Assembly: GCA_039024435.1 (NCBI GenBank)
Contig: JBCCQH010000050.1
Coordinates: 1-51,896, forward strand
Length of the DNA: 51,896 nucleotides
DNA from: JBCCQH01 sp039024435
GTDB taxonomy: Bacteria; Bacteroidota; Bacteroidia; J057; JADKCL01
Direction of reading: 5' to 3'
Below the pieces are notes generated by a model, which made no database searches, was not told where the DNA came from, and worked only from the letters and a program-made list of their open reading frames with translations. Below are positions 24,516 through 32,913 of the stretch, piece after piece. The translations under genes were made by a program, and so were the position numbers. Position 1 is the stretch's first letter. Every line of letters begins with the position of its first letter.

Positions 24516-25277
24516 ATGAAGAGAAAAAATATCCTGATTACCGGAGCGAGTTCCGGCCTGGGCAAAGGCATGGCCCTCGAATTTGCCAAAACAGGCTGCA
24601 ATCTGGCCCTCTGCGCCCGCCGCATGGAAAAACTCGAAGCACTCAAAATCGAGTTGCAGCAAATCAATCCCGATATCCACGTCTTCCTCCGCCCGCTGGA
24701 CGTGACCCAAGCCCCCGCCGTATTTGAAGTCTTCCGGGCTTTTCGCACCGATTTTCAAAACCTTGGCGGAAAACTCGACCGCGTAATCGTCAATGCCGGC
24801 ATGGGCAAAGGGGCTTCCCTGGGCAAGGGCCACGCTGCCGCCAATATGCAGACTGCCGTCACCAATTTCTGTGGAGCCCTCAGCCAAATGGAGGCCGCCA
24901 TGGAGATCTTCCGCGAGCAAAACGATGGCCACCTGGTCGTCATCTCCTCAATGTCCGCTTTCCGGGGCTACGGCCGCGCCCTCAACGTCTACGCCGCCAC
25001 CAAAGCCGGTCTGAAAAGCCTCGCCGAAGGACTCCGGGTCGATGTCCTCCACAAGCCGATCCGCATCTCTTCCGTATTTCCCGGCTACATCCAATCGGAA
25101 ATGACCGACTCCATCGGCAAGCCTCCCCCCAACATGATCTCGCTCGACAAAGGGGCAAAACTCCTGATCAAGGCGATCAACCGCGAGAAAAACAACGCCA
25201 TCGTACCGTTCTGGCCCTGGTATTTCTACCGGAAAATCATGCCTTTCCTCTCCCTCAAAGCCCTCCGCAAGTTTTAA
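24516..25277 (+). CDS. Short-chain dehydrogenase/reductase (operon gene 1)
   Basis: 253 residues, classical SDR. Cofactor motif TGASSGLGKG (9-18), NAG (93-95), serine in ISSMS (143-147) and catalytic YAATK with Y159 and K163. The arginine pair after the second strand (LCARRMEKL) suggests NADP preference. The C-terminal tail with tryptophans and prolines (IVPFWPWYFYRKIMPFL) is typical of SDRs that act at or near membranes on lipid-like substrates. It is followed 20 bp later by an acyl-CoA dehydrogenase, so a hydroxyacyl or ketoacyl substrate is plausible (inference). Confidence 0.92.
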   Translation: MKRKNILITGASSGLGKGMALEFAKTGCNLALCARRMEKLEALKIELQQINPDIHVFLRPLDVTQAPAVFEVFRAFRTDFQNLGGKLDRVIVNAGMGKGASLGKGHAAANMQTAVTNFCGALSQMEAAMEIFREQNDGHLVVISSMSAFRGYGRALNVYAATKAGLKSLAEGLRVDVLHKPIRISSVFPGYIQSEMTDSIGKPPPNMISLDKGAKLLIKAINREKNNAIVPFWPWYFYRKIMPFLSLKALRKF

Positions 25278-25297
25278 ATTCCTCTCAACCGAGCACC

Positions 25298-26524
25298 ATG
25301 GATTTTCGCCCATCCCCCCGATCCGAAGACTACCTCCGCCGCCTCAAGGAGTTCATGCAGGCCCACGTGTACCCCTTCGAAAAGGAACACCTCGCCTATC
25401 ACCAATCCCACAATCCGGGCGGAAACTGGAAAGAATGGACCGAGCACCCGCGGATCGCCGAACTCAAGGAAAAGGCCCGCGCCGCCGGACTCTGGAACCT
25501 ATTCCTCCCCGACAGCAAACTGGGGGAAGGCCTGAGCGTCCTCGAATACGCCCCCCTCGCCGAAGAGATGGGCCGGGTCTTCAATGCCGCCGAGATCTTC
25601 AACTGCAACGCCCCCGACACCGGCAACATGGAAGTGCTCTATCACTTCGGCACCGAGGCCCAAAAAGCACAGTGGCTCCGGCCCCTGCTCGACGGCAAAA
25701 TCAAATCCGTTTTCTCCATGACCGAACCGGCGGTGGCTTCTTCCGACGCCACCAATATCCAGACCTCCATCGTAGCCGAAGGCGACGACATCCGCATCAA
25801 TGGCCGCAAATGGTGGTCCACCGGACTCGGCCATCCCGAGGCGAAACTGGCTATCGTACTGGGAAAATCGGAAGTCTCCGAAGAAAAACACCGCCAACAC
25901 AGCATGGTCCTGGTCCCACTTGACTCCCCAGGGGTGGAGATTGTGCGCATGCAAAACACCTTCGGCACCTACGATCCCCCGGGGGGCCACGGCGAGGTCA
26001 TCTTCCGCGACGTGCGCGTGCCCAAAGAAAATCTCATTTTGGAACTGGGAGCGGGGTTTGCGATTGCCCAGGGCCGGCTCGGACCGGGACGGATTCACCA
26101 CTGTATGCGCTGCATCGGGGCGGCCGAGCGCGCGCTGGAACTGGCGATCATCCGGAGCGGGACCCGTCGGGCTTTCGGGAAACAACTCGCCCGGCTCGGG
26201 GGCAACTCCGAACGCTTTGCCGAGGCGCGGATCGCGATTGACCAGGCGCGGCTGCTGACCCACTACGCCGCCTGGAAAATCGATCAGGTCGGGGCCAAGG
26301 CAAGCATGACCGAAATTTCCGCGATCAAAGTCGTCGCGCCCAAAGTCCTGCAGGAGGTGACCGACATGGCCATGCAGATCCATGGCGGAGCCGGATTGTC
26401 CGACGATTTTCCCCTGGCCGGCTTTTTCATCGCCGCGCGGGCCCTTCGCCTCGCCGACGGTCCCGATGAAGTCCATCTGCGCATGATTTCCCGGCTCGAA
26501 TTCAAAAAATACCTCACCCGATGA
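25298..26524 (+). CDS. ACAD10/11-type acyl-CoA dehydrogenase (operon gene 2)
   Basis: 408 residues. It has the FAD and substrate stretches MTEPAVASSDATNI, WWSTGLGHPEA and GRIHHCMRCIGAAERAL, and the C-terminal MQIHGGAGLSDDFPLA and ALRLADGPDEVHL. The last two are characteristic of the ACAD10/ACAD11 branch rather than straight-chain beta-oxidation enzymes. In that branch, work on mammalian ACAD10/11 and the bacterial levulinate pathway shows that 4-hydroxyacyl-CoA is phosphorylated by an APH-like kinase and the dehydrogenase-like partner removes the phosphate. Such a kinase is encoded by the next gene, overlapping by 4 bp (ATGA), which implies coupled translation. Confidence 0.92.
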   Translation: MDFRPSPRSEDYLRRLKEFMQAHVYPFEKEHLAYHQSHNPGGNWKEWTEHPRIAELKEKARAAGLWNLFLPDSKLGEGLSVLEYAPLAEEMGRVFNAAEIFNCNAPDTGNMEVLYHFGTEAQKAQWLRPLLDGKIKSVFSMTEPAVASSDATNIQTSIVAEGDDIRINGRKWWSTGLGHPEAKLAIVLGKSEVSEEKHRQHSMVLVPLDSPGVEIVRMQNTFGTYDPPGGHGEVIFRDVRVPKENLILELGAGFAIAQGRLGPGRIHHCMRCIGAAERALELAIIRSGTRRAFGKQLARLGGNSERFAEARIAIDQARLLTHYAAWKIDQVGAKASMTEISAIKVVAPKVLQEVTDMAMQIHGGAGLSDDFPLAGFFIAARALRLADGPDEVHLRMISRLEFKKYLTR

Positions 26525-27585
26525 ACCCAACCCAAGACCTGGAAAAGAAGCCCCGGTCGGGGGAAGAATTGGAACTGGAAAAGCTTTTGCCCTGGATCCG
26601 ACAGTACCTTCCCGAGCTTGACGCCGCGCCGGTCATCACCCAGTTTTCCGGCGGTGCCTCCAACTGGACCTACCGCCTTCAATTTGCCGAACGCGATGTC
26701 ATTCTGCGCCGCGCACCCCTGGGAAAGAAGGCGGCGGGCGCACACAACATGCCCCGAGAATTTCACCTACAGCGCAAACTGAAGCCGCACTATCCCTACG
26801 TACCGAAAATGATTGCCGTGTGCGAAGACGAATCCGTCCTCGGCTCCACCTTCTACCTGATGGAGCGGCTCGAAGGCATCATCCTGCGGAAAAATCCCCC
26901 CAAAGCCGTCCGGTGGGATGAAGCCACCGTACGAAAAATCTGCTATTCATTCTGGGACAAAATGATCGAACTGCACCGGGTCAACTACCAAAAAGAGAGC
27001 TTGGACGACCTGGGCAAAGGCCAAGGCTACATCCAGCGGCAGATTACCGGCTGGAACAAACGCTACGCCAAGGCCCGTACCTGGAACGTGCCTTCGGGCA
27101 AAAAAGTGATGCGCTGGCTGGAAAACAATATGCCAGCGGAAGAACGGCTCTGCGTGATCCACAACGATTTTCGCCTGGACAATGTCGTCCTGGATCCCAC
27201 CGACCCCGCCCGCATCATCGGGGTACTGGATTGGGAACTCGCCGCCATCGGGGACCCACTGATGGACCTGGGCAACAGCCTGGCCTACTGGGTGGAGGAA
27301 GGCGACGACTGGTTCATCAAAGGGTTGCGTCGCCAGCCAAGCAACCTCCCTGGGATGCTCACCCGCACCGAAATCATCCAGTATTACGGCCAAAAAATGG
27401 ACCGCAACGTGGACGATTTCCGCTTCTACCGGATCTACGGCCTGTTCCGCCTGGCCGGGATCGTACAACAAATCTATTACCGCTACGCCAAAGGTTACAC
27501 CCGCAATCCGGCGTTCAAGAAATTTTGGATGGTCTCGAACTACCTGATCCGCACGTGCCGGCGCATCATGCGCCAGCGCGCTTAA
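26521..27585 (+). CDS. APH-type phosphotransferase, ACAD-linked kinase (operon gene 3)
   Basis: 354 residues of the aminoglycoside-phosphotransferase-like kinase fold. Visible features are ITQFSGGASNWTYRL (nucleotide loop), VILRRAPLGKK, the catalytic loop VIHNDFRLDN (about residue 213; the common form is HGDYRLDN) and the metal-binding VLDWELAAIGDPLMDLG. Family members next to ACAD10/11 genes phosphorylate hydroxyacyl-CoA rather than antibiotics, so this is not a resistance gene. The 4-bp overlap with the dehydrogenase and the 10-bp gap to the next gene indicate one operon. Confidence 0.9.
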   Translation: MNPTQDLEKKPRSGEELELEKLLPWIRQYLPELDAAPVITQFSGGASNWTYRLQFAERDVILRRAPLGKKAAGAHNMPREFHLQRKLKPHYPYVPKMIAVCEDESVLGSTFYLMERLEGIILRKNPPKAVRWDEATVRKICYSFWDKMIELHRVNYQKESLDDLGKGQGYIQRQITGWNKRYAKARTWNVPSGKKVMRWLENNMPAEERLCVIHNDFRLDNVVLDPTDPARIIGVLDWELAAIGDPLMDLGNSLAYWVEEGDDWFIKGLRRQPSNLPGMLTRTEIIQYYGQKMDRNVDDFRFYRIYGLFRLAGIVQQIYYRYAKGYTRNPAFKKFWMVSNYLIRTCRRIMRQRA

Positions 27586-27594
27586 CCCGACACT

Positions 27595-28278
27595 ATGCCC
27601 ACGATTCACCTCATTCGCCACGGCCAAGCCAGCTATTTCCAGGCCGACTACGACCAGCTTTCCGAGACCGGAATCACCCAATCCCGCATTCTGGGGCAGA
27701 CGTTGCGGCAGCGGAAAGTGCGGGTGGACCAGCTCGTGGGCGGAACCCTGAAGCGCCACCGCCGTACCGCACGCTACGCTTGGGAAGCATTGGACCGGGA
27801 GATGGACTACCGGGAGGATCCTCGCTGGAACGAGTACGATCACCAGGAATTGATCGCGCGGCACCGGCCCAAACTCGGAGATTTTGCCCGGTTAGCGGCG
27901 TACGTGGCCGCGCAAAAGGAACCGCGCCGGGCCTTGCAGGAATTGCTGGAAGGGGCGATGCGTGACTGGATGGAAGATGCCTGTGCCTACACGACCCCCT
28001 GGACGGAATTCAAAGCCCGGGCAAACGCCGCCCTGCAAGAGTTGGCGGGTCGCCTGGGCAAATCGGAGAGTGCCTGGGTATTCACTTCAGGCGGGCCGAT
28101 TTCGGTGGTCATACTGGAGCTTCTGAACCTGCCCGACGACCAGTTCCTCGGTCTTCTGCGGCGATTGGTCAATACCAGCATCACCAAAATTCTTGTGGGG
28201 CGCCAGGGGCTGTCCCTCAGCACCTACAACGGCTACGGCCACCTGGAACACGATCCGCGTTTGCTCACCTACCGCTGA
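27595..28278 (+). CDS. Histidine-phosphatase-like protein (operon gene 4)
   Basis: 227 residues of the phosphoglycerate-mutase/acid-phosphatase superfamily. The N-terminal catalytic IRHGQA is intact (R8, H9). The second catalytic histidine, normally in a strand such as VSHGG, is replaced: the strand reads VFTSGGPISVV (about 161-171). Activity may be reduced or changed. Its place between the kinase and the second SDR suggests it handles a phosphorylated intermediate or controls the pathway, but that is inference. Confidence 0.85.
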   Translation: MPTIHLIRHGQASYFQADYDQLSETGITQSRILGQTLRQRKVRVDQLVGGTLKRHRRTARYAWEALDREMDYREDPRWNEYDHQELIARHRPKLGDFARLAAYVAAQKEPRRALQELLEGAMRDWMEDACAYTTPWTEFKARANAALQELAGRLGKSESAWVFTSGGPISVVILELLNLPDDQFLGLLRRLVNTSITKILVGRQGLSLSTYNGYGHLEHDPRLLTYR

Positions 28279-28298
28279 CCAGCGGTTTAAAAATTGCT

Positions 28299-29123
28299 AT
28301 GGAACTGACACAATTGAATCGATTGCTGCCCGGGAAGCGGGCGTTCATCACCGGCGGTGCCTCCGGGTTGGGGGCGGCATTTGCCCAACTGCTGGCGAAA
28401 AACGGCTGGATCCTCCACGTCGCCGACATCAACCGGGAAGCACTGGAAGCCACAAGTAGCGCCTGGACCGGCGCCGCGGAGCTCCACCTGTATGCCCTCG
28501 ATGTCCGGGACAACGCCCAGTACCAAGCGGTCGCCCAGGACGTCCTGGCCACTTCCGAATGCGTCGACCTGCTGATTAACAATGCAGGGGTCGGTGACGG
28601 AGCGCTGTTCCACAACTACGAGGTGGCGCACTGGGAGCGGGTCATCGCCATCAACCTGTTGGGGACCATGTACGGCTGCCACCACTTTGTCCCGGGCATG
28701 CGCCAGCAACAAAACGGCCTCGTCATCAACATCGGCAGTGCAGCGGGCTTCCTGAATGTCCCCGGCATGTCCGCCTACAATGTTTCCAAAGCGGGGGTAC
28801 ACTCGCTATCTGAGACCCTTTACCACGAGCTCAAAAGCAGTCGCGTCCACGTGAGCGTGGCCATGCCTTCCTTTTTCCAAAGCAACGTGATGCAACAATC
28901 CACCAGTTCCGCCGGCTTCAAAAAGTTTGCCGAAAAACAAATGAAATATTCCAAAACGAACGCCACCGAACTCGCCGGCATCATCCTCCAAAAATCCGCC
29001 CAGGGTCAGTTCCGGATCGTCCATCCCCAGGACGCCCGCCGCAATTTTTTCCTGAAAAAATGGTTTCCCAAGCGGGTAGAAAAGCAATTCGAGAAAATGA
29101 TGGCCCGGTTCAAACAGTTTTGA
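28299..29123 (+). CDS. Short-chain dehydrogenase/reductase (operon gene 5)
   Basis: 274 residues, classical SDR, distinct from gene 1. TGGASGLGAA (18-27), D43 after the second strand (VADINRE, suggesting NAD preference), NNAG (94-97), S147, Y160 and K164 in SAYNVSK. The C-terminal extension rich in K, R and F (KKWFPKRVEKQFEKMMARFKQF) may touch the membrane. It is 20 bp after the phosphatase-like gene and ends the operon. A role in oxidising a hydroxyacyl intermediate fits the neighbours but the substrate is not shown. Confidence 0.92.
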   Translation: MELTQLNRLLPGKRAFITGGASGLGAAFAQLLAKNGWILHVADINREALEATSSAWTGAAELHLYALDVRDNAQYQAVAQDVLATSECVDLLINNAGVGDGALFHNYEVAHWERVIAINLLGTMYGCHHFVPGMRQQQNGLVINIGSAAGFLNVPGMSAYNVSKAGVHSLSETLYHELKSSRVHVSVAMPSFFQSNVMQQSTSSAGFKKFAEKQMKYSKTNATELAGIILQKSAQGQFRIVHPQDARRNFFLKKWFPKRVEKQFEKMMARFKQF

Positions 29124-29251
29124 CCGGCGGCGGTGCCCAAATTGCTCCTCCGGCACCCGGATTTTGACCGTTAGGGCGGCGATTGTTTCCCCGGAGGCCC
29201 AACTTGTCTCCAAAAGGCGCTAGAATGATCGTTCCAACACCCTTTTTTCGT

Positions 29252-29259
29252 TATCTTTG
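29252..29259 (+). promoter_or_regulatory. Bacteroidota -7 promoter element of mnmA
   Basis: TATCTTTG, a perfect TAnnTTTG, 27 bp before the mnmA start. It separates mnmA from the upstream operon. Confidence 0.65.
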
Positions 29260-29286
29260 CGAAAAATTTAAACGATTGCGAGCACC

Positions 29287-30381
29287 ATGAGCAAGCACGG
29301 ACGAGTACTGGTAGCGATGAGCGGTGGAATCGACAGTTCGGTCACCGCAGTGATGCTGCACGAGCAAGACTACGAAGTGGTCGGACTGACCATGAAGACC
29401 TGGGACTACGCCAATGCAGGGGGGCAGAAAAAGGAGACCGGTTGTTGCAGCCTGGATTCGATCAACGATGCCCGCATCATTGCGGTTGAACTCGGCTTTC
29501 CCCATTTCATCATCGACATTCGGGATGAATTTGGCGGCTACGTGATCGATAATTTTGTAGAAGAATACCTCGCGGGCCGCACCCCCAATCCCTGCGTGCT
29601 CTGCAATACGCACATCAAGTGGGACGCCCTGCTCCGCCGCGCCGATGCCATGGACTGCGAGTTCATCGCCACCGGTCATTATGCCAGTGTGCGGGAAGAA
29701 GCCGGTCGCCGGGTCATTTCCAAGGGCAAGGACGCCCACAAGGACCAATCTTACGTGCTTTGGGGCCTCAAGCAGTCGGCCCTCGCGCGCACCATTTTTC
29801 CCATGGGCGGGTACCACAAGGCAGAAATCCGGGAAATGGCCTTAGAAATGGGGTTTGATCACTTGGTAAAAAAGCCGGAATCTTACGAAATCTGCTTTAT
29901 TCCCGACAATGACTACCACGGCTTCCTCAACCGCAACGTGGACGGCTTGGTGGAACGGGTCGCCGATGGCGAATTTGTCTTGGCCGACGGCACCGTGGTG
30001 GGCCAGCACAAGGGCTATCCGTACTACACCATCGGGCAGCGCAAGGGACTGGTGGCCATGGGGGAACCCTACTACGTGACCCACATTGACCCGGTCGCCA
30101 ACCGCGTGACCATCGGGAAAGAAGCCGAACTGCTCGACCGCAAGATGCGGGTGCGGGGCCTCAATCTGGTCAAGTATCCCGAATTGCCAGAAGAAATGGA
30201 AGCCCTGACCAAGATCCGCTACAAGGACCGTGGCGCACAGAGCTTGTTGCATCCGGTGGATGGCCAGCACGTCGACGTCATTTTCCAGACCCCCGTAAAA
30301 GCGATTACCCCGGGCCAAAGCGCCGTATTTTACCAAGGCGACGACGTCCTCGGCGGTGGCTGGATCAAAACCGTGGGCTAA
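29287..30381 (+). CDS. mnmA: tRNA-specific 2-thiouridylase MnmA
   Basis: 364 residues, normal MnmA length. It places sulfur on C2 of uridine 34 in tRNAs for Lys, Glu and Gln, using ATP and a persulfide relay. The PP-loop SGGIDSS (12-18) binds ATP. The catalytic cysteines are C103 in NPCVLCN and C203 in YEICFIPDN, matching the E. coli pair at about 102 and 199. GHYA, KDQSYVLWGL and the C-terminal beta-barrel with YTIGQRKGL are also present. It has its own TATCTTTG promoter and is followed by repeat DNA, so it is probably monocistronic. Confidence 0.97.
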   Translation: MSKHGRVLVAMSGGIDSSVTAVMLHEQDYEVVGLTMKTWDYANAGGQKKETGCCSLDSINDARIIAVELGFPHFIIDIRDEFGGYVIDNFVEEYLAGRTPNPCVLCNTHIKWDALLRRADAMDCEFIATGHYASVREEAGRRVISKGKDAHKDQSYVLWGLKQSALARTIFPMGGYHKAEIREMALEMGFDHLVKKPESYEICFIPDNDYHGFLNRNVDGLVERVADGEFVLADGTVVGQHKGYPYYTIGQRKGLVAMGEPYYVTHIDPVANRVTIGKEAELLDRKMRVRGLNLVKYPELPEEMEALTKIRYKDRGAQSLLHPVDGQHVDVIFQTPVKAITPGQSAVFYQGDDVLGGGWIKTVG

Positions 30382-30474
30382 ATCTCAATGGTCAATTTCC
30401 AAGGCGGAAATCTTCGATTGTAAGCGCCACGTTGCTGAACGCCGATTGCGACAATTGGAAATTATTTAGGGTTG

Positions 30475-30583
30475 GGGCGGCTACGGACGGGGCACCGCCC
30501 CCTCCGCACCAGGCTGTTCCGGGAGTTCGCGGAGCTCCGTCCCGCCCGGCCGGCGGGACCCTTGTCCCTCCCATCCTTGCCGC
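30475..30583 (-). repeat. Hairpin repeat R2, copy B (inverted)
   Basis: Reverse complement of the R2 unit at 9829-9937. On the minus strand it runs from GCGGCAAGGATGGGAGGGAC to the distal hairpin GGGGC-GGT-GCCCC. Both hairpins of copy A are kept, one with a paired base change. Weaker similarity continues to about 30640. It lies in the 489-bp gene-free stretch between mnmA and the sigma factor gene. Confidence 0.7.
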
Positions 30584-30683
30584 AACAAAGCATTTCCCCC
30601 GAGGAAATTCTCCACGGAAAATCCGCGGGGGCCGCACAGCTACAATCCGCGTGCTTTAGCGACGCGTAGGGTTACTTCTTTAC

Positions 30684-30749
30684 CGCTGATTGCGCGTCCA
30701 AGACGCGCCAATTGGAAATCGAAAATTGAGGAATTGGAAATTCATCCAT
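30684..30749 (+). repeat. Hairpin repeat R1, copy 4
   Basis: CGCTGATTGCGCGTCC then AAGACGCGCCAATTGGAAAT; first unit of a 66-bp direct tandem pair. Confidence 0.7.
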
Positions 30750-30816
30750 CGCTGATTGCGCGTCCAAGACGCGCCAATTGGAAATTGGAAATTGGAAATC
30801 AAGAAATTGAAAATTC
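30750..30816 (+). repeat. Hairpin repeat R1, copy 5
   Basis: Same core as copy 4, with a short GGAAATT slippage repeat after it. It ends 33 bp before the sigma-factor promoter element. Confidence 0.7.
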
Positions 30817-30848
30817 CTCCCAACCCTTTTACAAATCGCCGCATCATC

Positions 30849-30856
30849 TATATTGT
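30849..30856 (+). promoter_or_regulatory. Candidate -7 element of the sigma factor operon
   Basis: TATATTGT, a near match to TAnnTTTG, giving a start near 30863, just before the sigma factor gene. Confidence 0.4.
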
Positions 30857-30870
30857 ATCGACTCCGGTGA

Positions 30871-31431
30871 ATGCCCGGCATGGACGAATCAGAACTGATA
30901 GCAGGCTGCCTCAAAGGCTCCAAACGGCACCAAAAAGCCCTCTATGACCTCTTTTCGGGGAGGATGATGGGGCTGTGCATGCGCTACGCCGCTTCGGAAG
31001 AGGAGGCCGAAGACATCCTGCAAGAAGGATTTGTCACTGTATTTCGCAAGATCGATACCTACCAGGGAACCGGTGAGCTGGGCGCTTGGGTCCGCAAGGT
31101 CGTGCTCAATGCCGCTCTGATGAACTACCGCCGGAACAAGAAACACCGCTTTCAGGTCGACATCGACGAGGTGGTCCACCAACCCGCCACCGACGACAAC
31201 ATCTTCCAGCAGTTGTCCGCCCGCGATTTGCTGGCGATGGTCCAACTTCTCCCCGCCCGGTGCCGCATGGTTTTCAACCTCTATGCGGTCGAAGGTTACA
31301 ACCACCGGGAAATCGGCGAGCAATTGGAGATTTCTGTCGGCACTTCCAAAAGCCAGTTCAGCCGCGCCCGCCATCTGTTAAAAGAAATGATTGCTCACGA
31401 GTCAAACAGAGTCCGTGGAAACACCCGATGA
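30871..31431 (+). CDS. ECF-type RNA polymerase sigma factor
   Basis: 186 residues; the ATG at 30880 (MDESELIAG) is an equally good start. Region 2 is visible as HQKALYDLFSGRMMGLCMRYAAS followed by EEEAEDILQEGFVTVFRKI (core binding and -10 recognition). Region 4 is ARDLLAMVQLLPARCRMVFNLY and GYNHREIGEQLEISVGTSKSQFSRARHLL (helix-turn-helix). There is no sensory extension, so control is expected from an anti-sigma protein. The next frame overlaps its 3' end and encodes a membrane protein that fits that job. Confidence 0.93.
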   Translation: MPGMDESELIAGCLKGSKRHQKALYDLFSGRMMGLCMRYAASEEEAEDILQEGFVTVFRKIDTYQGTGELGAWVRKVVLNAALMNYRRNKKHRFQVDIDEVVHQPATDDNIFQQLSARDLLAMVQLLPARCRMVFNLYAVEGYNHREIGEQLEISVGTSKSQFSRARHLLKEMIAHESNRVRGNTR

Positions 31432-32782
31432 ACATAGAGACGATCTGAGCGGAAAATTCGAAGACTTCGAATTTCCGGTTTCCGATGCCATCTGGCGCCG
31501 GGTCGAAATCGAAATCGATGGCGATACCAAACCGGGCGCGTTGGCCGATCACCTCGGCGGATACGTCCACGTGCCCCAACCCCACGTCTGGGACCGCATC
31601 ATTGCCGCTACGCACCCGACCCGCCGCCGTGCCACCGCAATTTGGTGGCTGGCAAGCGCTGCCGCACTCGTCTTTCTCTTGCTGATCGGTTGGCGATTTG
31701 GCGGAGGCAATCCCGAGGCCGATCACACCGCCCTTCCCCACTTTGCCCAGGAACAACCGAATCGCCCCACACCCCCGACGGAAAACCGGACCGCCACCCC
31801 GCGCGATGACCGCAAACCTTCCGCCCCGCGTTCCCTCGGCAACCGGACCCTGGCCGAACAGGGCCTCTCCGAATTGTTGTTTGCCTATCCCGGCCGGGGC
31901 ACCGCCTCCGACGAAGCCCCGCCCCCCCAGCTCGATGAACGGCGCGACCTCAACCAAATCCCCTCCCGCTTCCCCGCCTTCCTCACCCAGACCCGCAAGG
32001 CCCGGCCGGGCCGGGCCCGCGCCGATTCCGTTGAAGCCGCCTACCTCCGTCAGCAAGAACGCCGCAAAGAAGAAATCTGGCTCGCCAACAACGCCCGCAT
32101 GGCCGACGACCAGGAACAATACGGCTACGCCGCCGCCCTTTCCTCCGGATTTGCCCCCTCCAGTAGCCTCCTCGACTTCGTACCCTCTCTGCGGAATGAA
32201 ACCAACGACGAAACCTTTCTCAGCCAATCCAGCGGGGGCGATGTTACCTCCGCAGTAGCGGAATACTCCCCGGCCGCACGGCGGGAAAACTTCCGCACCC
32301 CCTTTACCGTCGGTTTCCAACTCCGCAAAGCCCTCTCGAAGCGCCTCAGCCTGGGCTTGGGGCCCGTGTATACCTCGATGCTCAGTACCCGGGACCAATT
32401 CGACGGATCCCTCGCCGTAGAACAAGACATCCGCCGCCAGTACCTCGGCGTATCCCTGGACGGCAACTATGCCTTCGTGAAAAAACAGGTCTTTTCCAGC
32501 TATTTCATGGTCGGGCTGCGGTACGATTTTGGCCTGGGCGTGCGCATCACCCAGCGCGAATTTGAGGGCGGCAATCTGACTGCCGAAGAAACAAACCGCT
32601 CCTCCCAGGGGCCCCTCGCCCTCACCACCGCGGGAATCGGTATCGATTATGACCTCACCAATGCCCTCGGCTTCTATCTCCAGGCTTCAGTGAGCCGGGC
32701 TATCTTTACTACCCATCCTACCCTCTGGGTGGCGCGCACCTACTGGCCCGGCGCCCAAGTGGGCTTCCGCCTGCGCCTTTGA
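31415..32782 (+). CDS. Fused anti-sigma-like / outer-membrane barrel protein
   Basis: 455 residues from the GTG at 31415; a TTG at 31391 is the other possible start. It overlaps the sigma gene by 17 bp. The N-terminal ~75 residues are soluble and repeat a short motif (VSDAIWRRVEIEI and PHVWDRIIAAT). One membrane helix follows (about 75-93, IWWLASAAALVFLLLIGW). Then comes a long proline/charge-rich stretch (about 100-270). The C-terminal ~180 residues alternate like an outer-membrane beta-barrel (FTVGFQLRKALSKRLSLGLGP, YLGVSLDGNYAF, SSYFMVGLRYDFGLGV) and end in WPGAQVGFRLRL. I infer an anti-sigma protein bridging inner and outer membranes. Confidence 0.75.
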   Translation: METPDEHRDDLSGKFEDFEFPVSDAIWRRVEIEIDGDTKPGALADHLGGYVHVPQPHVWDRIIAATHPTRRRATAIWWLASAAALVFLLLIGWRFGGGNPEADHTALPHFAQEQPNRPTPPTENRTATPRDDRKPSAPRSLGNRTLAEQGLSELLFAYPGRGTASDEAPPPQLDERRDLNQIPSRFPAFLTQTRKARPGRARADSVEAAYLRQQERRKEEIWLANNARMADDQEQYGYAAALSSGFAPSSSLLDFVPSLRNETNDETFLSQSSGGDVTSAVAEYSPAARRENFRTPFTVGFQLRKALSKRLSLGLGPVYTSMLSTRDQFDGSLAVEQDIRRQYLGVSLDGNYAFVKKQVFSSYFMVGLRYDFGLGVRITQREFEGGNLTAEETNRSSQGPLALTTAGIGIDYDLTNALGFYLQASVSRAIFTTHPTLWVARTYWPGAQVGFRLRL

Positions 32783-32913
32783 TCTCCCGCCCACCCCGAT
32801 TCCCGCAAAAAATTCGCTCCATTCCAACCCTTTTTACCCATAGAGCATCAATCCAGATGTAAACCCAATCGACTGTTTGCAACCACAACCTTGAAATTGA
32901 ATTCTTAAATCTT

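Noticed and set aside
26521..27585. APH-type gene considered as antibiotic resistance
   Set aside because: It overlaps an ACAD10/11-type dehydrogenase and matches the acyl-linked kinase branch, not aminoglycoside phosphotransferases.
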